From positions 1 to 64,000 of the forward strand of contig CAKRYR010000010.1 of NCBI GenBank assembly GCA_934432595.1: a stretch of DNA of 64,000 nucleotides, read 5' to 3'. Positions within the stretch are counted from its first letter, which is position 1; each line of letters opens with the position of its first letter. A program made the position numbers and the translations under genes. Below the pieces are notes generated by a model. It did not search any database, was not told where the DNA came from, and was given only the letters and a program-made list of their open reading frames with translations. This stretch comes from an uncultured Lachnospiraceae bacterium. GTDB taxonomy: Bacteria > Bacillota > Clostridia > Lachnospirales > Lachnospiraceae. Of this stretch, positions 17,766 through 26,563 are shown in pieces.

Positions 17766-18228
17766 TTTCTTTCCTAACATTATCACATATAGAAATCAAT
17801 TTAAATTTCCTATGAAAATTGTAATTGTTATCTACATTTATTAACCGACTTAGTATGCTTCTTGCATACCCCTTATATCCATAATTAATATCAACCTCTA
17901 GATTTTCTCCGTTATAATAATAATCTATCTTATATATTTCTGTACAAAATAACTCCCTTACACCATAATTTTTCTTATATTCTATTTTATCTATAGCATC
18001 TATCACAATTTTCTCCAAAGATTTTTTTTCATTCATTATAGTTTTTTCACATCTTTGATACTCATCATCTATCTCAATAATTCTTCTATTAATGTCCTCA
18101 TGAATTATACACAGATCAAATATTTGCAATAACAAAATGACTAAATTCATAACTATAATAACTATAAAAGTGCATACTAAAGATGCCTCTATAGTAAAAC
18201 TTCCCCTATCACTTACAACACTTTGCAC
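17749..18228 (-). CDS. TadE-like pseudopilin, small
   Basis: 159 residues. The N-terminus DRGSFTIEASLVCTFIVII is a pseudopilin signature (Gly/Ser-Phe-Thr-x-Glu before a hydrophobic helix at about 12-35), as in TadE/TadF minor pilins of type IVb pili. The rest is a polar extracytoplasmic domain. The start is GTG. The gene overlaps the preceding pseudopilin gene by 20 nt, a sign of translational coupling. As the last gene of the Tad operon it probably encodes a minor pilus component. Confidence 0.8.
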   Translation of the reverse strand: MQSVVSDRGSFTIEASLVCTFIVIIVMNLVILLLQIFDLCIIHEDINRRIIEIDDEYQRCEKTIMNEKKSLEKIVIDAIDKIEYKKNYGVRELFCTEIYKIDYYYNGENLEVDINYGYKGYARSILSRLINVDNNYNFHRKFKLISICDNVRKESNVQP

Positions 18229-18958
18229 ATTTCTTCATCCCTTTCAATTCACGAATATCTATTGGAATAACCGTCCTTCTAATAGCACTACATGAGGCTA
18301 CATTATGATAAGATGTACCATATTTTGTAATGTATACATATTCTTCTTGCTTACAATTATCACATTCCTTACAAGGATAATATTTTGCTCCGCTATCATT
18401 TCTATAATTATCAATATCCTTCCTTAATATTGGAATTTTCTTAATCATCAAATATGTACACTGAATATCCGTATGATATACACTTCCTGTTTTAGTTTTA
18501 TACACAAAATTTTTATGTGTAATTAAACTCTTATCTCCAGTCCAACCTCTAACTGTTATATCTTGATTAATCTTATAATTATTTATTCCAATTATTCTAA
18601 ATGGAATAGCTATAGAATACTTACTTTGCATACATATATCATCATTGTTAATATCATAACAGCTGCCTCCATTATCTATTCCCTTCAACCCATTTCTTAT
18701 ACAAGACTTATCTAAAATATTATTAGATAAATTTCCGCTAATTTCTCTATGTATATCCTCTCCACTGATACTTTCATCTACACTAGCCTTAACTGATAAT
18801 AATATTCCGGCATTATACATTGCCATATTAACATTCCCATATACATAATACACTTGCATAAAATATATAAATGTAATAATTATAATCATAAATAAAGGCA
18901 AAATAATAGATGCCTCAACCGTTAATGCACCTGTCTCATCATATCTATACTTTTTCAT
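18209..18958 (-). CDS. TadE-like pseudopilin with two Cys/His metal-site-like repeats
   Basis: The frame is open to 18988 but the ATG at 18958 (MKKYRYDETGALTVEAS) has AAAGGA at a correct distance, giving 249 residues. A pseudopilin N-terminus (GALTVEASIILPLFM) is followed by a transmembrane helix and a polar domain. The C-terminal ~90 residues contain two copies of a VY-x-YH/HT-x-C ... C module: SVYHTDIQCTYL ... PCKECDNC and YGTSYHNVASCSAI ... CAKCC. This module occurs in several secreted proteins and looks like a small metal-binding or disulphide knot. Its presence on a pilin-like protein is unusual. It is upstream of, and overlaps, the small pseudopilin gene. Confidence 0.78.
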   Translation of the reverse strand: MKKYRYDETGALTVEASIILPLFMIIIITFIYFMQVYYVYGNVNMAMYNAGILLSVKASVDESISGEDIHREISGNLSNNILDKSCIRNGLKGIDNGGSCYDINNDDICMQSKYSIAIPFRIIGINNYKINQDITVRGWTGDKSLITHKNFVYKTKTGSVYHTDIQCTYLMIKKIPILRKDIDNYRNDSGAKYYPCKECDNCKQEEYVYITKYGTSYHNVASCSAIRRTVIPIDIRELKGMKKCAKCCK

Positions 18959-18996
18959 AAATTCATCCTTTATCTGTCTTAATAACATAAAGATTC

Positions 18997-19123
18997 CAGG
19001 GTGCCAACTTTCATGTCTTTTATTGGTTTAATTGCGATACCACCAAATATTTTTACGTTTTTACTATATATATTGACTTTCCTTTTCTCATTCATATTTT
19101 TAAAATACTAAATTGGCACCCTG
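18997..19123 (-). other. Intercistronic element bounded by an 11-bp GC-rich inverted repeat
   Basis: CAGGGTGCCAA (18997-19007) and TTGGCACCCTG (19113-19123) are perfect inverted repeats closing a 105-nt AT-rich interior. It fills nearly all of the gap between the DUF5702-type gene and the pseudopilin gene in an otherwise tight operon. It could be an mRNA structure that sets expression ratios or a small inserted element. Confidence 0.55.
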
Positions 19124-19147
19124 TATATCTTAAATTACTAATTATAT

Positions 19148-20110
19148 CTAATACGAAAATTTTTCTTTATAAGTAACACTGCCACAACTAAATCTTCTTC
19201 CTAACCATTGCCTTACCAATTGTATTTTTGTAGCTCGTCCCTCTATATTATATTCTATACCTACCTCAACATTAGTAATCAGATCTTTAAGATTAGCCTT
19301 TTTATCAAATGTAGCATTAATATTATTAACTATTAGATGTTTAATTCTATTACATAAAATATCTTTATCATGTTCTATAAGACTTTTATATAAAACCTCT
19401 CTATACCTATCTTCAGAACATACTATTTCTTCCTCCACATCTATCCCTTCACTTTTTAATATTTTCTTAACCTTACTAATATTATCATTATCTGTTTTAT
19501 CTCCCATTAGAATATACTCTATTTCATATACGAACTCTCTTTTCATATATCCAAGTATATAATTAGACTTATAAGAACAGAAGTGTGAGAATATATATTC
19601 ACACAAAAGAACTTTTTCCTTAGTTGTACCATACTTGTCACATAATTCCATAATTAAAGATTCATCTAGATGGCTTTCCATATAAGCACATATTTGATTT
19701 ATAAAATTGCTATTATTATCTTCCAAATACTTTACCTTACTAACCTCAATCTTATTTACAGAACATCCCATTATGTCAATACTCTTATCTTCTTGACTAT
19801 TAGGCTTAATAGACGAATTAGCATATCTAAGAATTTTTCCTTCTAACCTATCCCTATTTCTTACAGATTTTCCATAACATTCATCCAACACGAATATATG
19901 ATAATTATCATATATATCTGGTTCATAATCTGCCATTGCTGAAATAGTAGCTATTTTTGTAGTTTGAATACATATACTTTTTGACTGATATATTCTTATA
20001 CATTCTATAACAACTATAATTAAACAAAGCATACAGACTAATAATAAAGTAAGCCATATTGTAATTGCTCCCTTTTCATCTTGCAGTAACTTTTTTTTAA
20101 CCTGTAACAT
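19148..20110 (-). CDS. TadG-like protein, DUF5702 type
   Basis: 320 residues. A short cytoplasmic N-terminus with EKGAITIWLTLLLV leads into a transmembrane helix (about 16-40) and a large extracytoplasmic domain. The segment YEIEYILMGDKTDNDNISKVKKIL corresponds to the most conserved stretch of the DUF5702 family that accompanies Tad loci in Lachnospiraceae (family name from memory). The protein is short for that family and may lack part of the C-terminal region. Its start overlaps the pilin gene end by 14 nt, with AAGGA at a proper distance, so translation is coupled to the pilin. Confidence 0.72.
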   Translation of the reverse strand: MLQVKKKLLQDEKGAITIWLTLLLVCMLCLIIVVIECIRIYQSKSICIQTTKIATISAMADYEPDIYDNYHIFVLDECYGKSVRNRDRLEGKILRYANSSIKPNSQEDKSIDIMGCSVNKIEVSKVKYLEDNNSNFINQICAYMESHLDESLIMELCDKYGTTKEKVLLCEYIFSHFCSYKSNYILGYMKREFVYEIEYILMGDKTDNDNISKVKKILKSEGIDVEEEIVCSEDRYREVLYKSLIEHDKDILCNRIKHLIVNNINATFDKKANLKDLITNVEVGIEYNIEGRATKIQLVRQWLGRRFSCGSVTYKEKFSY

Positions 20111-20333
20111 TGGTTATTCCTTGCGTAATAGAACTAAAGATTCCATTAACTATACTTGTCATTTTATCTTTAAAGATAAAAACTAACCCTACCAAAACAA
20201 CAACTATCAAAATAACTTCCACTACCCCCATACCATCCTCTTTAGATAAATACTCTTTAATATCTAATGCACTATTACTTAGTCTTTTTAATATGTCTTT
20301 TCTTTTACTCATATTTCCTAATTTTTTTCTCAT
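20097..20333 (-). CDS. Flp-type IVb major pilin (Flp1-like)
   Basis: 78 residues: a charged leader of about 35 residues, then DGMGVVEVILIVVVLVGLVFIFKD, a hydrophobic helix beginning with the Gly-x-x-x-Glu arrangement of Flp pilins, and a short C-terminal tail. Prepilin peptidase would cut at the Gly before VVEV. In Tad systems this is the main fibre subunit. No prepilin peptidase gene is in the window. Both ATG1 and ATG8 are possible starts; neither has a strong ribosome binding site. Confidence 0.85.
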   Translation of the reverse strand: MRKKLGNMSKRKDILKRLSNSALDIKEYLSKEDGMGVVEVILIVVVLVGLVFIFKDKMTSIVNGIFSSITQGITNVTG

Positions 20334-20409
20334 ATAAATATTTTACTTCTATCCCTTCATTATTTTTTAATTTGTTTTAGCCACGAAATGCACATCCCTA
20401 GTGGATCAT

Positions 20410-21942
20410 TTACATACTAATAAATGCTGGTATTACAACAATAACCATAGTTATACCCATCATAACAATCATAGGAATTACCAATTTAGTCCCTAGTTTT
20501 TCACCTTCTTTTACATATAATTCTTTCTGCATACTTTCAACAGATTTACTTTCAAGTTCCAGTGCTTCAATGAATCCTTCAGCACCGGTCTTTATATTCT
20601 GTAAAATTAATGTACTTAATTTTATATATGGTGATAAACCTATCCTCGTTCCAAATTCTTTATATGCCTGTACTTGAGGAATTCCCATCTTTATCCTATT
20701 ATATGTAAATAACATTTCTTCATAGGTATAATTAGTCTCACCTGTCATTTCTTTATTGTGCAGATATTCTTCACATATTTTTCCCCAAACAGCAGTTATG
20801 TTAAGACCTGCACATAATAATAATCTAAATTTACACATAAGTTCACTATAATTCATAAGCAACACACGATTTTTTTCTTCTATTTCCTTATCCAAATCTT
20901 TTCTAGTACCTATAGATATTGCCAAAATAACTACTAACCCTATAATCATGACCATTATCCAATTATTAATCTTACTATTATTTTTTGGCTCACTATAAGT
21001 CACACTATTATTACCGATTTTATTTGGTAATTTAATCATATTTTTATAACTATATTTACTATTAAGATTGCTTATTTCTTCTTTAATTCCACTAACAACA
21101 CTGTCACCTGTTTTTTCATTTGGCCAATATACTGTCATTGCCAAAGGATATGTATATACATTATCAAAATAATTAATCTTAGCAACTAATTCAATGTCTA
21201 TACCTTCCCTTAAAGAGCTATCATCTATATTATTATAATCAATCTCTCCACTAGATTTTATCAAACCTTGTTCATCTAAAACCCAGCTAATATTAACATT
21301 GGCATCCTTATGGTAATTTGTCATCAAGTTCAACTTTGATTTTATTTCACCATATATCCTATTATCTCCTAAAGCATGTTCCAATATATATTCTTTAACT
21401 TTCATAATAAGCTTAGCCTCTTGCTTTTTACTTAACCTGTTTGGTTTGACAACGACATCTAGATTAGTCCTGTCCTTCTTGCCTTTCTTCTTATTACTAT
21501 ACTCAATACTTAAGTTAACTTTCTTACTATCTTGTCCATACTTTGGAAGCAAAATGTACTGATTATGTATTAGATTTGATGAAATATTTGTCTCCCTTAC
21601 AACTATCATAGAAAAGATATTTATTATTAATACTAAACTCATAATTAACGAAATTTTTTTATAATAATACTTTAATACAACACTATCTAAATTGTCATTT
21701 ACATGTACTTTACTTGACTTTTGGTAAATATTCTTATTAAGTCTATTTTTCCTATATGCCATATCTGTGATATGTATTGCCCATGGTAAATATTTATTGT
21801 CTTTTAATTTATCAAAACATATAATAAAAAATAAACAATTCAACATAATTATTATACCTATAATAATTACATTTATATCTAATATTCCTATATGTTCTAT
21901 AGCATTTATAACATAATTAATAACACTTTTTATTATTATCAT
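20410..21942 (-). CDS. TadC-like pilus assembly protein with long extracytoplasmic insertion
   Basis: 510 residues. The C-terminal ~145 residues are a T2SSF/TadC membrane domain (LMNYSELMCKFRLLLCAGLN, then GLSPYIKLSTLILQNIKTG and a final hydrophobic pair). The N-terminal part differs from classical TadC. It has two helices at about 20-45 and 95-115, then an extracytoplasmic domain of about 210 residues with alternating polar beta-like segments, then a helix at about 330-350. TadC with TadB forms the platform in the membrane for pilin extrusion. The start is only 3 nt from the tadB stop, so they are coupled. Confidence 0.8.
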   Translation of the reverse strand: MIIIKSVINYVINAIEHIGILDINVIIIGIIIMLNCLFFIICFDKLKDNKYLPWAIHITDMAYRKNRLNKNIYQKSSKVHVNDNLDSVVLKYYYKKISLIMSLVLIINIFSMIVVRETNISSNLIHNQYILLPKYGQDSKKVNLSIEYSNKKKGKKDRTNLDVVVKPNRLSKKQEAKLIMKVKEYILEHALGDNRIYGEIKSKLNLMTNYHKDANVNISWVLDEQGLIKSSGEIDYNNIDDSSLREGIDIELVAKINYFDNVYTYPLAMTVYWPNEKTGDSVVSGIKEEISNLNSKYSYKNMIKLPNKIGNNSVTYSEPKNNSKINNWIMVMIIGLVVILAISIGTRKDLDKEIEEKNRVLLMNYSELMCKFRLLLCAGLNITAVWGKICEEYLHNKEMTGETNYTYEEMLFTYNRIKMGIPQVQAYKEFGTRIGLSPYIKLSTLILQNIKTGAEGFIEALELESKSVESMQKELYVKEGEKLGTKLVIPMIVMMGITMVIVVIPAFISM

Positions 21943-21945
21943 ATC

Positions 21946-22689
21946 TTACTTAAGTACCTTCCTTTGCATATAATCAATTGTGGTGCAAGCAACAAAATAT
22001 ATTATCAATATAACACTCATTATAAATTGACCTGCTATATTATTATGTACACAATCAAAATATCCATTTGAAAATACCTTTAAATATAATAATATGCCAA
22101 GTGGCATAAACTTCATAATTGTTATTTCCTGTAGTACCCCGCTTATAGACATTCTAATATGTCTATTCATTTCTATACTATCTCTTATGTTACTGCACAC
22201 TGTATTAATAACTTTAATTATATTACCATCCGACCTTTTTGATATGGCAAATACTTCTGCGAAGTTATATATTTCTGCAATATCTGCTCTAATGGCTAGA
22301 TCATTAATAGCCCTTTCAGCAGAAATATCTAACTCAATGCATTTATTAATATTCTTAATCTCTTTTACCATGTAAGATTCACTACCTTGTAAATGTTCCA
22401 ATTCATCAATAACCTTCTTAAAAGCTTGTTCGATAGAATTACCACTCTTTAATAAAACTTCTATGGACTCTAATGCCTCACAAAATTGAATTTTTAATTT
22501 TTCTTTTCTTCTCTCAATAAGCTTCTTTTTACTATATTTAATATATAAAAAAATCATTGGACTCAATATTACGTATGCTATGAAATTTTCAAAAAACAAA
22601 TATACTATACTTATTACTAATATATTGCCCTGTACAAAATATCTAACCTTTTCTTTTATACCTAGCTTATATACCTTATAATCTTCTAT
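21946..22689 (-). CDS. tadB: TadB-like pilus assembly protein, non-AUG start
   Basis: A T2SSF-type platform protein: ALESIEVLLKSGNSIEQAF and the FAEVFAISKRSDGNIIKVI core, with transmembrane helices at the C-terminus. The only standard start codon is a TTG at 22599 (217 residues), which would cut into the first membrane helix. The same frame is open upstream to 22689. The extra 30 codons encode IEDYKVYKLGIKEKVRYFVQ and a continuation of that helix, as expected for TadB. The first codon of this extension is ATA, overlapping the tadA stop as ATAG. I therefore give the longer frame, 247 residues; the exact start is inference. Confidence 0.7.
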   Translation of the reverse strand: MEDYKVYKLGIKEKVRYFVQGNILVISIVYLFFENFIAYVILSPMIFLYIKYSKKKLIERRKEKLKIQFCEALESIEVLLKSGNSIEQAFKKVIDELEHLQGSESYMVKEIKNINKCIELDISAERAINDLAIRADIAEIYNFAEVFAISKRSDGNIIKVINTVCSNIRDSIEMNRHIRMSISGVLQEITIMKFMPLGILLYLKVFSNGYFDCVHNNIAGQFIMSVILIIYFVACTTIDYMQRKVLK

Positions 22690-24002
22690 ATCTCAATACC
22701 CGCTTTCTGTAACTTATCTGTATTAATTAAATTATTATTTAACCGTACTAATTTACCTATTCTAGAATTGCCTTCTAGCATATTCTCATTTACTACATCC
22801 TTTTCTTGATACTGATATAATTTATTAAATATTATACCTTTATCCTCTTCATATCCTACAATTTCACATATTTCTAACACACTCCTTGATTTATCTCTTA
22901 ATCTACCTAGATGAATAACAATATCAATTGCAGAAGCTATTTTCTTATGGATAACACTTATAGGTATATCCTGTCCCATAAGAACCATTGACTCTAGTCT
23001 ACTTATCATATCTTTAGCGGAATTAGCATGTCCCGTTGACAAACTTCCATCATGTCCTGTATTATATGCATCCAACATATCTATAGCTGCTTCATCTCGA
23101 ATTTCCCCAACGATTATACGCGAAGGTCTCATTCTAAGAGCAGATTTAATCAAATTCCTAATTGTAACTTCGTTCTTTCCTTCAACATTAGCATTCCTCA
23201 CTTCAAGTCTTACAGTATTAGGAATATTCTTTATCTGCAACTCAGCCGAGTCTTCTATAGTAATAATTCTCTCATCTTTTGGAATAAACCCCGATAAAGC
23301 ATTAAGAAATGTAGTCTTACCACACCCTGTGCCACCACTAATAAATATATTATATCTAGACTTAACCAACTTATCTAAAAAATCTCTAGCTTCCTGCGTT
23401 ATACTACCTAATTCAACTAATTTCTCCATTGTTATAGGTTCTTCTGGGAACTTCCTTATTGTAACAATTGGTCCATCTATTGAAACAGGTGGTAACACAA
23501 CATTTATTCTTGAACCATCCAATAACCTAGCATCGACTATTGGATTAGACTCATTAACAACTCTATTTACCTGAGAAACCATCTTCTGTATTACATCTTG
23601 TAAACGTTCATTTGACTCAAACTTCTTATCACTTTTTTCAAGTTGTCCATTTTTTTCAATAAAAATAGAATCATAACCATTAATCATTATCTCCGTAATA
23701 GAATCATCATCTAATAAATCTTGTATTACATCATTTTGCCTAATTGATTGAAATATTTTCTTAGCCATTTCTTGCGAGTCAATTCTTCCATCGCTTTCTT
23801 CTCTAATAATACTAGCAATTAAATCCATAAACTCTTTATCATTCAAATACTCATTAACAGACATCTTATGAAGTAACTTTTCCTTCACACATCGCTTATA
23901 TCTATGATAGCTATCTTCCTCGCATACCATATTACTTACAACATTTTTATCTAGCAACCCTAACTGCTTATACCTCCTGCTGTTATCTTTCTTTGTCGAC
24001 AT
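22686..24002 (-). CDS. tadA: TadA/CpaF type II/IV secretion ATPase
   Basis: 438 residues; hexameric ATPase that powers Tad pilus assembly from the cytoplasmic face. It has an N-terminal helical domain, then the CpaF core: ITEIMINGYDSIFIEKNG, the Walker A GGTGCGKTTFLNAL, an Asp box (IITIEDSAEL), the Walker B region PSRIIVGEIRD, and the His box GHDGSLSTGHANS. It is the first gene after a consensus promoter at 24174-24201 and leads the operon. No TadZ/CpaE or secretin gene accompanies it, which fits a Gram-positive Tad system. Confidence 0.95.
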   Translation of the reverse strand: MSTKKDNSRRYKQLGLLDKNVVSNMVCEEDSYHRYKRCVKEKLLHKMSVNEYLNDKEFMDLIASIIREESDGRIDSQEMAKKIFQSIRQNDVIQDLLDDDSITEIMINGYDSIFIEKNGQLEKSDKKFESNERLQDVIQKMVSQVNRVVNESNPIVDARLLDGSRINVVLPPVSIDGPIVTIRKFPEEPITMEKLVELGSITQEARDFLDKLVKSRYNIFISGGTGCGKTTFLNALSGFIPKDERIITIEDSAELQIKNIPNTVRLEVRNANVEGKNEVTIRNLIKSALRMRPSRIIVGEIRDEAAIDMLDAYNTGHDGSLSTGHANSAKDMISRLESMVLMGQDIPISVIHKKIASAIDIVIHLGRLRDKSRSVLEICEIVGYEEDKGIIFNKLYQYQEKDVVNENMLEGNSRIGKLVRLNNNLINTDKLQKAGIEI

Positions 24003-24462
24003 TCTTCACTTCCTTAACCTATTTATGAACTACATAATCTCAATCAATTCTAGTATTCATTAATTTCTAACCATTTTTATTGTTCTAGGATAAGTACAAA
24101 CCTAATTTGTTTACAACAAGAATATATTACCTTTTCTCCTCCTTTCTTACTATTTATCCTTGTTGTGTAACACATTATAGCACCTCCATTTTTATTGTCA
24201 ACACCTTTTGTACAAATAGTTTGTTCATGTCATACGATTTAATAATTAACAAATTATCCTTGTTAAGTATTCACTAGTTTTATTTGTATTTTATGTTTTT
24301 ATGAGATATTTGGAATATTTTTACAGTTTTAAGACTATACTATTATCATAGTAAATTTTCAATTTTTTATATGTTTCATAATTAGAATTATCAAAAGACT
24401 TTGAAATATTTACTTCTATCATTAGGATATTACATTCATATTATAGAAATATTTATTAAGGA
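24003..24462. other. Divergent spacer upstream of the Tad operon
   Basis: Holds the Tad promoter on the minus strand and a leader of about 160 nt before tadA. In the leader the minus strand reads GAAAGGAGGAGAAAAGG, a perfect ribosome binding site that is not followed by a usable start codon and reading frame. No attenuator hairpin is evident. The promoter of the plus-strand DUF2508 gene must lie in 24250-24450, but no clear consensus was seen. Confidence 0.45.
24174..24201 (-). promoter_or_regulatory. Promoter of the Tad pilus operon
   Basis: On the minus strand TTGACA (24196-24201) and TATAAT (24174-24179) are both perfect consensus hexamers, with a 16-bp spacer. Transcription would begin near 24167, about 165 nt before tadA. 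Confidence 0.8.
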
Positions 24463-24471
24463 GTGCTTCGT

Positions 24472-24687
24472 ATGAATTCAAAATATAAACTTTTCAAAAA
24501 TAGAGAAAAAGAACAACTACTTAAAGAGATAGACTCTACTGTAGTCGCTTTAGAATCAGTATATTCAAAGTTTGAAAATGTAACTGAACCTGACTTAATA
24601 GACTGCGCAATTTTTGAACTAAATGCCATCCAAAAAAGATATCATTATTTGCTTAAACAAATAAAAGAACTAGAGAAAGCTATGTAG
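24472..24687 (+). CDS. DUF2508 (YaaL-like) small protein
   Basis: 71 residues from the ATG at 24472, which has AAGGAG 8 nt upstream. The sequence is a predicted helical protein with LLKEIDSTVVALESVYSKFE and VTEPDLIDCAIFELNAIQKR, followed by YHYLL, the pattern of the DUF2508/YaaL family. That family usually lies next to recR or in the dnaX region of Firmicutes; here it is 18 kb away from them. Function unknown. Its last codons are part of a terminator stem. Confidence 0.8.
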   Translation: MNSKYKLFKNREKEQLLKEIDSTVVALESVYSKFENVTEPDLIDCAIFELNAIQKRYHYLLKQIKELEKAM

Positions 24688-24704
24688 TTTTCTCTAGTTC
24701 TTTT
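24663..24704. terminator. Bidirectional terminator overlapping the DUF2508 coding end
   Basis: Perfect 16-bp stem (24663-24678 with 24689-24704, arm AAAAGAACTAGAGAAA) with a 10-nt loop containing the stop codon. It serves both this gene and the convergent amylase gene. Confidence 0.85.
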
Positions 24705-24746
24705 AATGATTTATTTATTAAATAAAACGTCTTATTTATATGATAA

Positions 24747-26432
24747 TTACTTCAATACAACCAATGAATTAGAAGACATTGTTATCTTCTCACCTTTTAA
24801 TGTCACCTCTGTGCCATCAGTAGTAGCATATCCTCTAATATCAGAATATCCATTAGTTTTTGCAAAGTTAAACTGCTTTGGATATTTTGCAGTGTTTACT
24901 AACACAATAACTGATTCATTATTATAAGTTTTCTTAAATGCTACTATATCTGCATCATCTACACTAACTTTCTCGACAGTTCCTCTTGCAATCTCAGGAT
25001 TTTCTGCCTTTAATTGAAGAATTCTCTTAGTATAGTTAAGAATTGAATTCTTATCTGCAAGTTGTTCTTCTACACTACCAAATGTCATATCATTATTAGT
25101 TATAGTACAACCTTCAGGTGACTTAGGCTGACTTGCAAGTTCTGATTTGCCCCAATACATACCTGCTCTAAAGTTTACATCTTGGTCTCCTGAACCTGGC
25201 ATACCAATTTCCTCGCCATAATATGTAAATGTAGAACCTGTCATAAATTGATAAAGAGCAATAGCTAGTTTCATTTTATCCTCTTCACCACCTAGATATC
25301 CATTGCTTCTTGCCATATCATGATTAGATAAAAATGGAGCGTCAATTCCATTAGAATTATATTTCTTAACTAATTCTAATTGACTAATCATTGCATCTGT
25401 GAAGCCGTTGTTCTTGTATTTATCTGCTTGTCCCTTTGCTGTTGCAACAACAGCACCATCACTTCCACCAAAATCAAAGTTAAATACACTGTCAATACCA
25501 CTTGCTAAATACTGTTCTGATAAACTATTATTTACCCATGCTTCTCCAACTATGTATGCTTTAGGATCTTTTGCTTTAACATAATTATTTAGCCATTTTA
25601 ATATCTTAACATTCTCTTCAACATTATCTTCTTCATAGTGAATTATTGCATCTAATCTAAATCCACCTATCCCAAACGCCATCCAATAATCTATAATCTT
25701 CTCTACTTCTTTTCTTACATCTTGATTATTAAGATTTAAGTCAGGCATTTGATCCCAGAATTCTGCTTCATAATACCAGCCGTTACCTGCTGAATAATAT
25801 GTATCACCTAATTTCTCTTTGTTAAAATTATAATATTTAAAATATTTATTACTATTATTCATATTCATTTTAGCTTTAGTAAACCATGGATGGCTTGTAC
25901 TTGTATGATTTAAAACTAAATCTAAAATTAATGATATATTTCTCTTCTTACACTCATCTGCTAACTTCTTAAAGTCCTCAACTGTTCCAAAATCCATATC
26001 AACAGTCATAAAGTCACTTATAGCATATTTATGATATTCTGATGATTCCATAATAGGTGTTAACCATATTCCATTGTATCCTAAGTCTTGTATATAATCT
26101 AATTTTGAAATTATACCATTAAGGTCTCCTATTCCATCTCCATTACTATCGCAAAAAGTAGCAACCATTATTTGATAATAATTTCTATACTTGTCATTAA
26201 GAACCTTCTTCTCTTGCGTATACTTATAATCACCTTTTTCCTTCTTGACTTTAATATGTGATGCCAATTTTTTATAATATTCATCTATTTCTTCTTGTGT
26301 AGCAAAAGGTGATAATGTTGGAATCGCTTCTGCCTTATTAGCTTTTTTACTCTCTTTACCACATCCAACAATGGATATCATTATACACATACAAACTATG
26401 TAACATATCAATCTCTTAAAATTATTTCTCAT
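24747..26432 (-). CDS. GH13 alpha-amylase family lipoprotein
   Basis: 561 residues. The N-terminal signal ends in the lipobox SIVGCGKE (lipidated Cys at 24), so the enzyme is anchored outside the membrane. A GH13 barrel follows: YQIMVATFCDSNGDGIGDLNG, DLVLNHTS, the nucleophile Asp in GGFRLDAIIHY, the acid Glu in YIVGEAWV, and the transition-state Asp in FLSNHDMAR. A C-terminal beta domain ends in NSLVVLK. It would cut alpha-1,4-glucans such as starch or maltodextrin at the cell surface. GGGAGG precedes the ATG. It is the last gene of the maltodextrin uptake set, after a hairpin. Confidence 0.92.
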   Translation of the reverse strand: MRNNFKRLICYIVCMCIMISIVGCGKESKKANKAEAIPTLSPFATQEEIDEYYKKLASHIKVKKEKGDYKYTQEKKVLNDKYRNYYQIMVATFCDSNGDGIGDLNGIISKLDYIQDLGYNGIWLTPIMESSEYHKYAISDFMTVDMDFGTVEDFKKLADECKKRNISLILDLVLNHTSTSHPWFTKAKMNMNNSNKYFKYYNFNKEKLGDTYYSAGNGWYYEAEFWDQMPDLNLNNQDVRKEVEKIIDYWMAFGIGGFRLDAIIHYEEDNVEENVKILKWLNNYVKAKDPKAYIVGEAWVNNSLSEQYLASGIDSVFNFDFGGSDGAVVATAKGQADKYKNNGFTDAMISQLELVKKYNSNGIDAPFLSNHDMARSNGYLGGEEDKMKLAIALYQFMTGSTFTYYGEEIGMPGSGDQDVNFRAGMYWGKSELASQPKSPEGCTITNNDMTFGSVEEQLADKNSILNYTKRILQLKAENPEIARGTVEKVSVDDADIVAFKKTYNNESVIVLVNTAKYPKQFNFAKTNGYSDIRGYATTDGTEVTLKGEKITMSSNSLVVLK

Positions 26433-26495
26433 TGCTTTCCTCCCATTTTTAATATTTATCTTACAAATATTTACTTTTTATAATAAAACTTAATA

Positions 26496-26542
26496 ATGCC
26501 AAGGGGTAAGAGACCTACACAGTCTTCCTAACCTCTTGGCAT
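26496..26542 (-). terminator. Hairpin between the MalG-like and amylase genes
   Basis: ATGCCAAG (26496-26503) pairs with CTTGGCAT (26535-26542), extended inward by an imperfect GG/CC-rich stem. Beyond it the minus strand reads TATTAAGTTTTATT. This is a weak or partial terminator that may lower amylase expression relative to the transporter. Confidence 0.55.
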
Positions 26543-26563
26543 ACTTTATTTTTAATAAAAATA

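Noticed and set aside
18979..19095. A 38-codon minus-strand frame (MNEKRKVNIYSKN...) between two Tad genes
   Set aside because: It has no ribosome binding site and lies within the inverted-repeat element; composition is not convincing.
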